From Rhizobium sp. RM (GTDB lineage: Bacteria > Pseudomonadota > Alphaproteobacteria > Rhizobiales > Rhizobiaceae), in assembly GCF_013390595.1 (NCBI RefSeq), contig NZ_JACAWV010000022.1:434001-498000 (forward strand): a stretch of DNA of 64,000 nucleotides, in the 5' to 3' direction. Shown here one piece after another: positions 1 to 7,799 of this stretch (position 1 is its first letter; each line of letters opens with the position of its first letter). The notes under the pieces were generated by a model that saw only the letters and a list, made by a program, of their open reading frames with translations, was not told the origin of the DNA and made no database searches. The translations under genes and the position numbers were made by a program.

Positions 1-1191
1 GGCGTGCCGATTGGCGACATCGTTGCCAGGACCGGAACACCCGCCTTCATCTACGACGCCGCTGTCATGCGCCGGACCTATGCTGATCTGCAGGCGGCGC
101 TGAACGGGTTTGCCGACATCTATTATTCGGTCAAAGCCAACCCGCTGCCAGCCGTCATCGCGCTATTTCATGGCCAGGGTGCTGGTGCCGAGATCGCGTC
201 GATCGGCGAATATCACGCTGCACTGAAGGCTGGAGTCCCGCCTCAACACATCATCTTTGCCGGTCCCGGCAAACGTGAAAGCGAGTTGCGTGCCGTGATC
301 GATGGCGGCATCGGCGAGATACACGTCGAGAGCGCTGAAGAAATCGCCCGCCTCAAGGCCATCGGCAAGCCGGTCAAGGTTTCGATCCGCATCAACCCGG
401 TGCCGGATGCGCAGGCCGGTGCCATGCGTATGGGCGGCAAGGCGACCGCTTTCGGTTTCGATGAGGAAGAACTCGAAACCATTCTGCCGCTTTTCAATAC
501 AGCGCCGAATGTCGATCTCGTCGGCATCCACGTTTATGGCGGCACGCAGATTCTCGATGCGGACGCACTTGTCTCCCAGTGGAGACATGCTGTCACGCTC
601 GGCGGCCGCGTTGCGGCCATGCTCGGCAAACCGCTTGAAACAATTGATCTCGGCGGCGGATTGGGCATCCCCTATTTCACCGGGGAGACGCCGCTTGACC
701 TCAGCGTTGTCGCGTCTGCGATTGCCGATCTCAAAGCCATGCTTGCCGGCGATCCGAACCTTGCGGCGACACGGGTGATTGTCGAACCCGGCCGTTATCT
801 GGTTGGACCGGCGGGCATTTATGTCTGCGAGATCAATTCGGTGAAAGTCTCGCGCGGTACCACATTCCTTGTCACCGATGGTGGCATGCATCATCATCTG
901 GCTGCATCGGGCAATCTCGGCCAGATCGTCAAGCGCAATTATCCCATCGTGGCTCCAGCCAGGATGCGCGAGACATGCGATGAAACCGCAACTGTCGTCG
1001 GCCCGCTCTGCACCCCGCTCGACACCCTCGCCCGCAACGCCGCCCTGCCAAAACTGAAGGCTGGCGACCTAGTCGCTTTCCTGCAATCGGGCGCCTATGG
1101 CGCCAGCGCAAGCCCTGCTGGCTTCCTCAGCCACCCCCATGCGACGGAAGTTCTGGTGGACAATGGCGCGTTTGAGGCGATCGAGCGTTAG
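1..1191 (+). CDS. PLP-dependent (fold type III) decarboxylase, LysA/BtrK-like, 5' end probably cut by window
   Basis: Fold type III PLP decarboxylase related to diaminopimelate and ornithine decarboxylases. Counting from the GTG at position 4, the Schiff-base lysine is K44 in YSVKANP, the phosphate-binding glycines are GGG 217-219, EPGR is at 261-264, and the second-subunit cysteine is C336 in GPLCTPLD. The stretch TDGGMHHHLAASGN (291-304) and the ending closely resemble the subfamily linked to exosortase-A and exopolysaccharide clusters, where it accompanies an AMP-ligase and an acyl carrier protein. True meso-DAP decarboxylase is therefore less likely. The frame is open to the left edge, so the real start probably lies outside the window. 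Substrate unknown. Confidence 0.8.
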   Translation, partial: GVPIGDIVARTGTPAFIYDAAVMRRTYADLQAALNGFADIYYSVKANPLPAVIALFHGQGAGAEIASIGEYHAALKAGVPPQHIIFAGPGKRESELRAVIDGGIGEIHVESAEEIARLKAIGKPVKVSIRINPVPDAQAGAMRMGGKATAFGFDEEELETILPLFNTAPNVDLVGIHVYGGTQILDADALVSQWRHAVTLGGRVAAMLGKPLETIDLGGGLGIPYFTGETPLDLSVVASAIADLKAMLAGDPNLAATRVIVEPGRYLVGPAGIYVCEINSVKVSRGTTFLVTDGGMHHHLAASGNLGQIVKRNYPIVAPARMRETCDETATVVGPLCTPLDTLARNAALPKLKAGDLVAFLQSGAYGASASPAGFLSHPHATEVLVDNGAFEAIER

Positions 1192-1285
1192 TCGACACAA
1201 GCTAGTAATGACCGAAGAGAGATAGGCTACGGAAAGATACCGAGCTTATTCACAGACCAACAGCGAGAAGACAAAAAGCTTCCGC

Positions 1286-2446
1286 TTATCGCCCCTGCAA
1301 CAATCTGTCCCCGACGGCAAATCGGGATTTCAGCAGGCATTCCGCATATTCCGCCTCTGCCTCGGAATCGAAGACAATGCCGCCGCCGACATTGAAGGTG
1401 GCGTTGCCATCTTCAAACAGCGTCATGGTGCGGATTGCCACGGAGAACCGCATCTCTCCACTCGGAGACATGACGCCAATCGCGCCGCAATAGACGTCTC
1501 GGGGTGTCTGCTCCAGATCATGCAGGATCTTCATGGCCCACATTTTCGGAGCGCCGGTAACCGAACCACAGGGAAACAGCGCCGAGAAAATATCTTCGAC
1601 CGTCATGTCTGGCAGGAGTTTTGCCCGCACATGGCTGACCATCTGATGCACGGTGGGATAGGTCTCGATTTCGAACAGCTTCGGAACATCCAGACTGCCG
1701 ACTTCGGTAATCCGGGAAATGTCGTTGCGCAGCAGATCGACGATCATGCGGTTTTCGGCCAGCGTCTTTTCGTCCTCAAGCATCGCCGCGATGATCGCCC
1801 TGTCTTCCGCTTCCGATGCTCCGCGCGGGGTCGTGCCCTTCATCGGGTGCGTTTCGATCCATCCCTCTCCATCGACCGAGAAGAACAGTTCAGGCGAACG
1901 GGACAGGACGACGGGGCCGCCGAGATCGACCAGGGCACCGTATTTGACCGGTTGCCGCTCGATCAACGACCAGAAGGCGGTCAGGGGATCACCGGACCAG
2001 CGTGCATGTACCGGCATTGTCAGATTGCCCTGATAACAATCGCCTTTGCGCAGATGCATGTGCAGACGGTCGAACCGCTCGCGATATTCGGAAAGCGTCC
2101 AGGCCGGGCGTGGATCGGAAAGTAACGCGTCCGCCGCTGGTATGTTCACCGGACGGTCGAATCGGCTATCGTTTTCGTGTGGCCCGGAAAACACCCCGAA
2201 CAGGAGAAGCGGCACCTTGCGATCCGTCTGGGCAAAAGTCGTAAGTTTGGGCTCAAATAGGTAGCCGGCTTCATAAGATATGTAACCGGCAAGATACTTT
2301 CCGCTCTTTCTGAGCGTTTCCATGCGCTGCAGCGCTGCAAAAAACGCCTCTGGCTCGTCCGCAAAAATGATCTCTTCCGGTTCGGTGAACGCCGTCACCG
2401 TACCGGTGGAATCATCCCGGAAAAGAACATAAGGCGCGTTTGCCAA
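1286..2446 (-). CDS. pabB: aminodeoxychorismate synthase component I
   Basis: Joins chorismate and ammonia to give 4-amino-4-deoxychorismate for folate synthesis; the ammonia comes from a separate PabA amidotransferase. The chorismate-binding domain fills the C-terminal two thirds. Lys203 in HPMKGTTPRG is the PabB-type catalytic lysine (anthranilate synthase has alanine there), which favours PabB over TrpE. FPCGSVTGAPK and the NVGGGIV tail are typical of the family. The open frame extends to 2698 but would overlap 210 bases of tgt. The TTG at 2446 lies just past the tgt stop and gives a normal-looking N-terminus of 386 residues, so I prefer it, although no strong Shine-Dalgarno site is visible. 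Confidence 0.88.
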   Translation of the reverse strand: MANAPYVLFRDDSTGTVTAFTEPEEIIFADEPEAFFAALQRMETLRKSGKYLAGYISYEAGYLFEPKLTTFAQTDRKVPLLLFGVFSGPHENDSRFDRPVNIPAADALLSDPRPAWTLSEYRERFDRLHMHLRKGDCYQGNLTMPVHARWSGDPLTAFWSLIERQPVKYGALVDLGGPVVLSRSPELFFSVDGEGWIETHPMKGTTPRGASEAEDRAIIAAMLEDEKTLAENRMIVDLLRNDISRITEVGSLDVPKLFEIETYPTVHQMVSHVRAKLLPDMTVEDIFSALFPCGSVTGAPKMWAMKILHDLEQTPRDVYCGAIGVMSPSGEMRFSVAIRTMTLFEDGNATFNVGGGIVFDSEAEAEYAECLLKSRFAVGDRLLQGR

Positions 2447-2484
2447 GCCAGGGCGTCCGAACTGCAGCGATGGGGAGCGAAGGG

Positions 2485-3615
2485 TCAGACCGGATCGATG
2501 TCGCCTCTCGCCCACATTTCTATGGTTTCCGCATAGAAATCGGCAAAGCGGCCTTCTTCGATCGACTTGCGAATACCCTGCATCAGCTCCTGATAATAGG
2601 CAAGATTGTGCCAGGAGAGCAGCATGCCGCCCAGCGCTTCGTTGGCGCGCACCAGATGGTGCAGGTAAGCGCGGGAATAGTCGCGCGAGGCCGGGCAATT
2701 GGACTGCTCGTCCAGCGGGCGCATGTCTTCGGCATGGCGGGCATTGCGGATGTTGACCTTGCCGCGACGGGTAAATGCCAGACCGTGACGACCCGACCGG
2801 GTCGGCATCACGCAGTCGAACATGTCGATGCCGCGTGCCACCGACTTCAGAATATCATCAGGCGTGCCGACCCCCATCAGGTAACGCGGCTTTTCGCTCG
2901 GCAGAACCGGCAGCGTGATATCGAGCATGCCAAGCATCACGTCCTGCGGCTCGCCAACGGCGAGACCGCCAACAGCATAACCCTTGAGGTCAAGCTGCTT
3001 CAGACCTTCGGCGGAGCGAATGCGCAGATCCGGCTGGTCGCCACCCTGCACGATGCCGAACATCGCCTTGCCCGGCTGCTCACCGAAGGCAACGCGGCAG
3101 CGTTCGGCCCAGCGCAGCGACATTTCCATGGCGCGTTCGATTTCCTTGCGCTCGGCCGGCAGCGCAATGCATTCGTCGAGCTGCATCTGGATATCGGAAT
3201 CCAGCAGGCCCTGAATTTCAATGGAACGTTCCGGTGACATGTGGTGCAGCGAGCCATCGACGTGGCTTTTGAAGGTCACGCCCTTCTCGTCGAGCTTGCG
3301 CAGACCGGACAGCGACATGACCTGGAAACCGCCGGAATCGGTCAGGATCGGATGCGGCCAGCGGATCAGCTCATGCAGACCGCCAAGCCGCGCCACGCGC
3401 TCCGGGCCGGGACGCAGCATCAGGTGATAGGTATTGCCGAGAATGATGTCGGCGCCAAGCTCGCGCACCTGGTCCAGATACATGGCCTTGACGGTACCGA
3501 CAGTACCGACCGGCATGAAGGCCGGCGTGCGGATGACACCGCGCGGCATCGCCACTTCGCCGAGGCGGGCGCCGCCACTGGTTGCTTTCAGGGTGAAGGT
3601 AAAGTTCTCGTGCAT
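2485..3615 (-). CDS. tgt: tRNA-guanine transglycosylase
   Basis: Exchanges guanine-34 for preQ1 in tRNAs with GUN anticodons, the insertion step of queuosine synthesis. Length 376 is normal. The catalytic acid is D93 in [10 protein letters not shown], the GIVQGG loop is at 187-192, and the nucleophile is in [15 protein letters not shown] (264-278). The zinc site is odd. E. coli has CxCxxC followed by a histidine; here the aligned positions are S305, C307 and S310, so two of three cysteine ligands are serine, while YSRAYLHHL is intact. Start overlaps the queA stop by one base (TGATG), so the two are translationally coupled and serve the same pathway. Confidence 0.95.
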   Translation of the reverse strand: MHENFTFTLKATSGGARLGEVAMPRGVIRTPAFMPVGTVGTVKAMYLDQVRELGADIILGNTYHLMLRPGPERVARLGGLHELIRWPHPILTDSGGFQVMSLSGLRKLDEKGVTFKSHVDGSLHHMSPERSIEIQGLLDSDIQMQLDECIALPAERKEIERAMEMSLRWAERCRVAFGEQPGKAMFGIVQGGDQPDLRIRSAEGLKQLDLKGYAVGGLAVGEPQDVMLGMLDITLPVLPSEKPRYLMGVGTPDDILKSVARGIDMFDCVMPTRSGRHGLAFTRRGKVNIRNARHAEDMRPLDEQSNCPASRDYSRAYLHHLVRANEALGGMLLSWHNLAYYQELMQGIRKSIEEGRFADFYAETIEMWARGDIDPV

Positions 3616-4697
3616 CAGTTTTTCCGGAACAGCAGGCTGGAATCGCCATAGGAATAGAAACGGTAGCCGGTTTCGATGGCATGGGCATAGGCCGCCCGCA
3701 TCGTTTCCAACCCGCTAAAGGCCGAAACCAGCATGAACAGCGTGGATTTCGGCAGGTGAAAATTCGTCATCAGGATATCGACCGCCCTGAAGCGATAACC
3801 CGGCGTGATGAAGATGCCGGTTGCGGCAGACCACGGCTTGATCTGACCGTCTTCGGCCGCCGCACTTTCGATCAGGCGAAGCGAGGTCGTGCCGACACAG
3901 ATGATGCGCCCGCCCCTCGCCTTCACGGCATTGAGCTTGTCGGCCGTCTCCTGCGAGACGTAACCGATCTCCAGATGCATCTTGTGATCGTCGGTGTCGT
4001 CAGCCTTGACCGGCAGGAACGTGCCCGCACCAACGTGCAGCGTCACGAAATGCCGTTCGATACCGGCCTTGTCGAGCGCCTCGAACAATGCAGGCGTAAA
4101 ATGAAGACCAGCCGTCGGCGCGGCAACCGCGCCTTTTTCACGGGCATAGATGGTCTGGTAATCGGTCTGGTCCTGCGCGTCTTCGGGCCGTTTGGCGGCG
4201 ATGTAAGGCGGCAGCGGAATATGGCCGACGGAGGCAATCGCTTCATCGAGGACCGGGCCCGATACGTCGAACAACAGGGTGATTTCACCCTCGTCGCCCT
4301 TTTCCTCAACAGTCGCCTCAAGGAAGGCCAGACCGCAGGCATTGTCGCGCTCATAACCAAAGCGGATGCGATCGCCCTGCTTGATGCGCTTGCCCGGACG
4401 GGCAAACGCCTTCCAGCGGCTGGCATCGGCACGCATGTGCAGCGTTGCGGAAACCGGTGTTTCCTGCGCGCCTTCACGCAGCCGCACACCTTCAAGCTGG
4501 GCGGGAATGACGCGTGTGTCATTGAACACCAGCGCATCGCCGGGCTTCAGAAATGACGGCAGATCGAACACATTGTGATCCGTCATGCGGTCCGTATTCG
4601 GATCAACCACGAGCAGGCGCGCACTGTCGCGCGGATTGGCCGGGCGAAGGGCAATATTTTCCTCGGGAAGATCAAAATCGAAAAGGTCTACGCGCAT
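3615..4697 (-). CDS. queA: S-adenosylmethionine:tRNA ribosyltransferase-isomerase
   Basis: Transfers and rearranges the ribosyl part of SAM onto preQ1-tRNA to form epoxyqueuosine, directly after Tgt. Family hallmarks are the N-terminal [17 protein letters not shown], then DARVIPAQL-like [25 protein letters not shown] and the C-terminal [16 protein letters not shown]. From the ATG at 4697 the protein is 360 residues, the normal size; a longer frame to 4751 adds 18 unconserved residues. Overlaps tgt by one base in a queA-tgt operon, a frequent arrangement. Confidence 0.95.
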   Translation of the reverse strand: MRVDLFDFDLPEENIALRPANPRDSARLLVVDPNTDRMTDHNVFDLPSFLKPGDALVFNDTRVIPAQLEGVRLREGAQETPVSATLHMRADASRWKAFARPGKRIKQGDRIRFGYERDNACGLAFLEATVEEKGDEGEITLLFDVSGPVLDEAIASVGHIPLPPYIAAKRPEDAQDQTDYQTIYAREKGAVAAPTAGLHFTPALFEALDKAGIERHFVTLHVGAGTFLPVKADDTDDHKMHLEIGYVSQETADKLNAVKARGGRIICVGTTSLRLIESAAAEDGQIKPWSAATGIFITPGYRFRAVDILMTNFHLPKSTLFMLVSAFSGLETMRAAYAHAIETGYRFYSYGDSSLLFRKN

Positions 4698-4806
4698 GAT
4701 GGTGCTCTTGAAGTTCAAAAACCTGTCCGGCAGTCGCCGCCGCTGCATCACGCCAACGTCGGAACCGATTGTCCGAAAGCGCGATGCCAGGATTTAACAA
4801 GTGAGA

Positions 4807-4836
4807 GCGCCGTGCATCCCAGCGGATGCACGGCGC
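4807..4836 (-). terminator. perfect 13-bp inverted repeat after the cyclophilin operon
   Basis: GCGCCGTGCATCC at 4807-4819 is exactly complementary to 4824-4836 around a 4-base loop. It lies 30 bases past the stop of the cytoplasmic cyclophilin gene. No T-run follows on the minus strand, so it may be an RNA-stabilising hairpin or a weak terminator. Confidence 0.5.
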
Positions 4837-4866
4837 CCTAAGCGGTCAAACGTCTATATCCTGAGC

Positions 4867-5376
4867 TCAGGCTGCGGATGCAAGACGGATGGAAACGATG
4901 GAGTCGGGATCTTTCACCGGCTCGCCGCGCTTTACCTTGTCGATGGATTCCATGCCTTCAATGACCTGGCCCCAGACGGTGTACTGCTTGTTCAGCCATG
5001 GTGCGTCGGTGAAGCAGATGAAGAACTGCGAGTTTGCAGAGTTCGGGCTCTGCGAACGAGCCATCGAGCAGGTGCCGCGAACGTGCGGAACTGCGGAGAA
5101 CTCAGCCTTCAGGTCCGGCTTGTCGGAGCCGCCCATGCCGGCACGCGCCGGGTTGAAGCTCTCGGAACCCTTCTTGCCGAACTTGACGTCGCCGGTCTGG
5201 GCCATGAAGTCTTCGATGACGCGGTGGAACACGACGCCGTCATAAGCACCTTCGGAAACCAGTTCCTTGATGCGGGCAACGTGACCCGGAGCAACGTCCG
5301 GAAGCAACTGGATGACGACCTTGCCAGCCGTCGTTTCCACGATGAGGGTGTTTTCCGGATCTTTGATCTCGGCCAT
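4867..5376 (-). CDS. ppiB: peptidyl-prolyl cis-trans isomerase, cyclophilin type, cytoplasmic
   Basis: Cyclophilin-type prolyl isomerase of 169 residues without a signal peptide, so presumably cytoplasmic. Active-site motifs are VVFHRVIEDFMAQTGD (the F/H/R catalytic stretch), FSAVPHVRGTCSMAR, and NSQFFICF. The neighbour 11 bases upstream is a second cyclophilin with an export signal, so one operon makes a cytoplasmic and a periplasmic copy. A good Shine-Dalgarno site (GGAGAG) precedes the ATG at 5376. Confidence 0.93.
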   Translation of the reverse strand: MAEIKDPENTLIVETTAGKVVIQLLPDVAPGHVARIKELVSEGAYDGVVFHRVIEDFMAQTGDVKFGKKGSESFNPARAGMGGSDKPDLKAEFSAVPHVRGTCSMARSQSPNSANSQFFICFTDAPWLNKQYTVWGQVIEGMESIDKVKRGEPVKDPDSIVSIRLASAA

Positions 5377-5387
5377 GATATCTCTCC

Positions 5388-5957
5388 TTACTTATTTCCG
5401 ACGGTGACTTTGATCATCCGGTCGGGGTTGGAAACTTCGCCATTGCCGCCTTGACCACGCTTGATCTTATCGACGGCTTCCATGCCGGATACGACCTTGC
5501 CGACGACGGTGTACTGACCGTTGAGGAAAGCGCCTTCGGCAAACATGATGAAGAATTGCGAATTGGCGGAATTCGGGTCCTGCGAACGGGCCATACCGAC
5601 GGTGCCGCGCTCAAACGGAACCTTGGAAAACTCGGCCTTGATATCCGGCAGATCGGAGCCGCCGGTGCCGGCGCGCTGGGCACTAAAGCCCTTTTCCATA
5701 TTGCCGAACTGCACGTCGCCGGTCTGCGCCATGAAACCGTCGATGACGCGGTGGAAGGCAACGTTGTCGTAAGCGCCCTTCTTTGCCAGCGCCTCGATCT
5801 GCGCCACATGCTTCGGCGCAACATCAGGCATCAGCTCGATAACAACCGGGCCGTCCTTGAGCTGAATGGTCAGCGTTTCGGCAGCGGAGGCGAGCGTGCT
5901 GGCGGTGAGTGCGCCGACAAACATGGTGCCTGCAAAGGCAAACTTCAGCAGTTTCAT
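5388..5957 (-). CDS. ppiA: peptidyl-prolyl cis-trans isomerase, cyclophilin type, exported
   Basis: Cyclophilin of 189 residues with an N-terminal signal peptide (MKLLKFAFAG..., cleavage expected near ASA-AET), so a periplasmic folding helper. Carries VAFHRVIDGFMAQTGD and NSQFFIMFAEG. The ATG at 5957 has GGGAG seven bases upstream; an in-frame codon 24 bases earlier has none. Lies between coaD and ppiB on the same strand. Confidence 0.93.
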   Translation of the reverse strand: MKLLKFAFAGTMFVGALTASTLASAAETLTIQLKDGPVVIELMPDVAPKHVAQIEALAKKGAYDNVAFHRVIDGFMAQTGDVQFGNMEKGFSAQRAGTGGSDLPDIKAEFSKVPFERGTVGMARSQDPNSANSQFFIMFAEGAFLNGQYTVVGKVVSGMEAVDKIKRGQGGNGEVSNPDRMIKVTVGNK

Positions 5958-5986
5958 TGAATTGGCTCCCAGATATGACACTGAAA

Positions 5987-6481
5987 CTAACGTTTCAGCT
6001 TGCTGTTAAGGGCTTTGAGCACGGCTTTCGGAACGAAGGCTTCCACATTGCCGCCCATCGCGGCGATCTGGCGGACCAATGTGGCCGTAATGGGTCGCGA
6101 CGACGAACCGGCAGGCAGGAATACGGTCTGAATGTCCGGCGCCATCTGGCGGTTCATGCCGGCCATCTGCATTTCGTAATCGAGGTCGGTGCCATCGCGC
6201 AGGCCGCGCAGCAAAAGCCGCGCGCCATGCTGGCGGGCAGCATCGACGACAAGATTGTCAAAGGAGACGACGTCCATCCGGGCCGCCTCGTTGGGAAGGC
6301 TTTCGGCAAGCGCCTGCTTGATCAATGCGGCCCGCTCGTCGAACGAGAACATCGGCGCCTTGCCAGGGTGAACACCGACGGCAACGATCACCTTCGATGC
6401 AACGTTCAACGCCTGGATCAACACATCCAGATGTCCGTTGGTCATCGGATCGAACGATCCGGGATAAAAGGCAATCGTCAT
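5987..6481 (-). CDS. coaD: phosphopantetheine adenylyltransferase
   Basis: Adenylates 4'-phosphopantetheine to dephospho-CoA, the fourth step of CoA synthesis. The nucleotidyltransferase motif [14 protein letters not shown] includes the TxGH signature. [21 protein letters not shown] matches the family substrate-binding stretch. From the ATG at 6481 the product is 164 residues, the usual size; the longer frame to 6610 adds an unrelated basic leader. Commonly next to the cyclophilin genes in rhizobia. Confidence 0.95.
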   Translation of the reverse strand: MTIAFYPGSFDPMTNGHLDVLIQALNVASKVIVAVGVHPGKAPMFSFDERAALIKQALAESLPNEAARMDVVSFDNLVVDAARQHGARLLLRGLRDGTDLDYEMQMAGMNRQMAPDIQTVFLPAGSSSRPITATLVRQIAAMGGNVEAFVPKAVLKALNSKLKR

Positions 6482-6666
6482 ATCGCTCTCGATACTTCGC
6501 CGGGACTGGCGCCGATACACGGCATTGTTGAGCCGCCTTTTGTCACGGCAAGCGGCGCGGCGCAAGACATTTGCCGTTTTCGCCCACCCCATCAGCGCCC
6601 TGAACGGCATATGAATGGCGTGTTCAGGGGCGTTTCAGAGCCATTCATTTAAATCAGCAGCATCGG

Positions 6667-6692
6667 GAAACCGAAAGGCACTTTCGCTCGTT
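6667..6692 (+). promoter_or_regulatory. weak sigma-EcfG-like promoter
   Basis: GAAAC at 6667-6671, 17 bases, then CGTT at 6689-6692. One mismatch in the -35 element from GGAAC. It lies 21 bases before the ATG of the 22-residue gene at 6713. Called only because the next gene has an exact match. Confidence 0.3.
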
Positions 6693-6712
6693 GAGCACCT
6701 GGAGAAACAAAC

Positions 6713-6781
6713 ATGCTGGCTTTCATGATCGTTCTATCGATCGTCACGTCATTCGCAGCCGAGTACCTTTTTCTCGATTGA
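6713..6781 (+). CDS. 22-residue putative membrane peptide
   Basis: ATG at 6713 with GGAG eight bases upstream, TGA at 6779. The product is almost entirely one hydrophobic segment (starts MLAFMIVLSIV, ends AAEYLFLD). No family recognised. First of three tiny membrane-protein genes in a row on this strand. A real small inner-membrane protein is plausible because of the ribosome site and context, but so short a frame could also be chance. Confidence 0.4.
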   Translation: MLAFMIVLSIVTSFAAEYLFLD

Positions 6782-6871
6782 CGTAAGGAGCCGGTTTTCT
6801 GAACGCCAGATGAACAAGCCATTCAAGGAAGTTTCAGAGGCGCGATGCTAATCGATTTTTATGATTGACGC

Positions 6872-6896
6872 GGAACATGCATGGACATGGCGCGTT
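6872..6896 (+). promoter_or_regulatory. sigma-EcfG (general stress response) promoter
   Basis: GGAAC at 6872-6876, 16 bases, then CGTT at 6893-6896, an exact match to the alphaproteobacterial EcfG/RpoE2 consensus. It ends 27 bases before the ATG of the 59-residue membrane protein at 6924. Confidence 0.7.
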
Positions 6897-6923
6897 CGGA
6901 TCAAATGAACAAGGAATGGACAG

Positions 6924-7103
6924 ATGTTTGTAAAAGAAAAACAGTCTACCTCGGCGAAAATCAGCGTCATCAGCACCGCCTGGACAATGCTGGTCATCGC
7001 GATGGTGGCAACAACGTTTAGCCTTTATGAACAGAAGGCCGAACATCAGGGCCCGGAATATCCGCAACTCACCGCCCGCTATCAGTACATGAACTACTAC
7101 TGA
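6924..7103 (+). CDS. 59-residue single-pass membrane protein
   Basis: Begins MFVKEKQSTSAKISV, then one membrane segment at about residues 12-34 (ISTAWTMLVIAMVATTF), then a short polar tail rich in tyrosine ending YQYMNYY. The ATG has AAGGA eight bases upstream and an exact sigma-EcfG promoter ends 27 bases upstream. No family recognised. Probably made under general stress together with the next gene. Confidence 0.65.
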   Translation: MFVKEKQSTSAKISVISTAWTMLVIAMVATTFSLYEQKAEHQGPEYPQLTARYQYMNYY

Positions 7104-7146
7104 TAATTGAGGCTCAATCCCCCGTCTAAGAAAACGGAGACATGCC

Positions 7147-7281
7147 ATGACCACAGTACTGACAGCGCTTCTTGCCCTCATCAGCCTTATGTTCGTGGCT
7201 TCCATGGTCTCTGCCGTCGCAGAAATGCGGCGTGAAGGCGAGGATTTGAAAGAAGCCATGAAGCGCAACCGGGTCTTCTGA
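7147..7281 (+). CDS. 44-residue membrane protein with charged tail
   Basis: ATG at 7147 with GGAG seven bases upstream. Residues 3-24 form one hydrophobic helix (MTTVLTALLALISLMF...), followed by a charged, probably helical tail (AEMRREGEDLKEAMKRN). Starts 43 bases after the 59-residue gene and ends 38 bases before a terminator, so the two probably share the sigma-EcfG transcript. No family recognised. Confidence 0.6.
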   Translation: MTTVLTALLALISLMFVASMVSAVAEMRREGEDLKEAMKRNRVF

Positions 7282-7319
7282 CGAGAACCTGAGCGCGACA
7301 GCAACGTGATTCTTATTCG

Positions 7320-7350
7320 ACCGTCCGGATTTCCGGGCGGTTATGTTTTG
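7320..7350 (+). terminator. rho-independent terminator
   Basis: ACCGTCCGG (7320-7328) pairs with CCGGGCGGT (7333-7341), one G-T pair, loop ATTT, followed by TATGTTTTG. Closes the small membrane-protein transcription unit. Confidence 0.65.
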
Positions 7351-7799
7351 TCATCGGCAGCAGCGCCGGCCAACCCTGCCTCCGAATGCGAGCAATGCCC
7401 CTGCCTCCTGATCTCAGCCACCGATCGATGCGCACCTGCATACCGAAAAACCCATTCATGCCAATGGCTTGGTGAATTCGGGTTTATATTCGACAGCGAA
7501 ATAACGACGCTGGAAGCGCTCACAAGCAGCAAGAAACGATGCGACGGCTGCGCCGGCAGCCGCCTTTTGCCGGGAGAACGACAGCGCTTGCCGGGTGAGA
7601 TCACAGAACCGTTTTTGCCAAACCCCGTTTTTCCAAGGGAAATTCCCTTCAATTTCCGTTTGGATTGTTTTAAGGAACCCCGATACGGTGCAGCCGGCTA
7701 TGAACGCCGCTGCGGCCATGCCCGGTGTTTTCGCGTCGCTTTGACCAGCACGCTTGGCGCCTGAGTGGCAAACGATGTTCTTTTGAGGTTTGCATAACG
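7351..7799. other. 449-base stretch with no convincing gene
   Basis: Lies between the terminator of the small-protein unit and ppiD. It should hold the ppiD promoter. A minus-strand frame (7456-7719, 87 codons) has no ribosome site and no recognised family. In relatives tpiA is often divergent from ppiD; it is not here. Confidence 0.4.

Noticed and set aside
7456-7719. Minus-strand frame of 87 codons starting MAAAAFIAGC
   Set aside because: Looks somewhat protein-like, but has no Shine-Dalgarno site, no family and overlaps the ppiD promoter area. Not supported enough.
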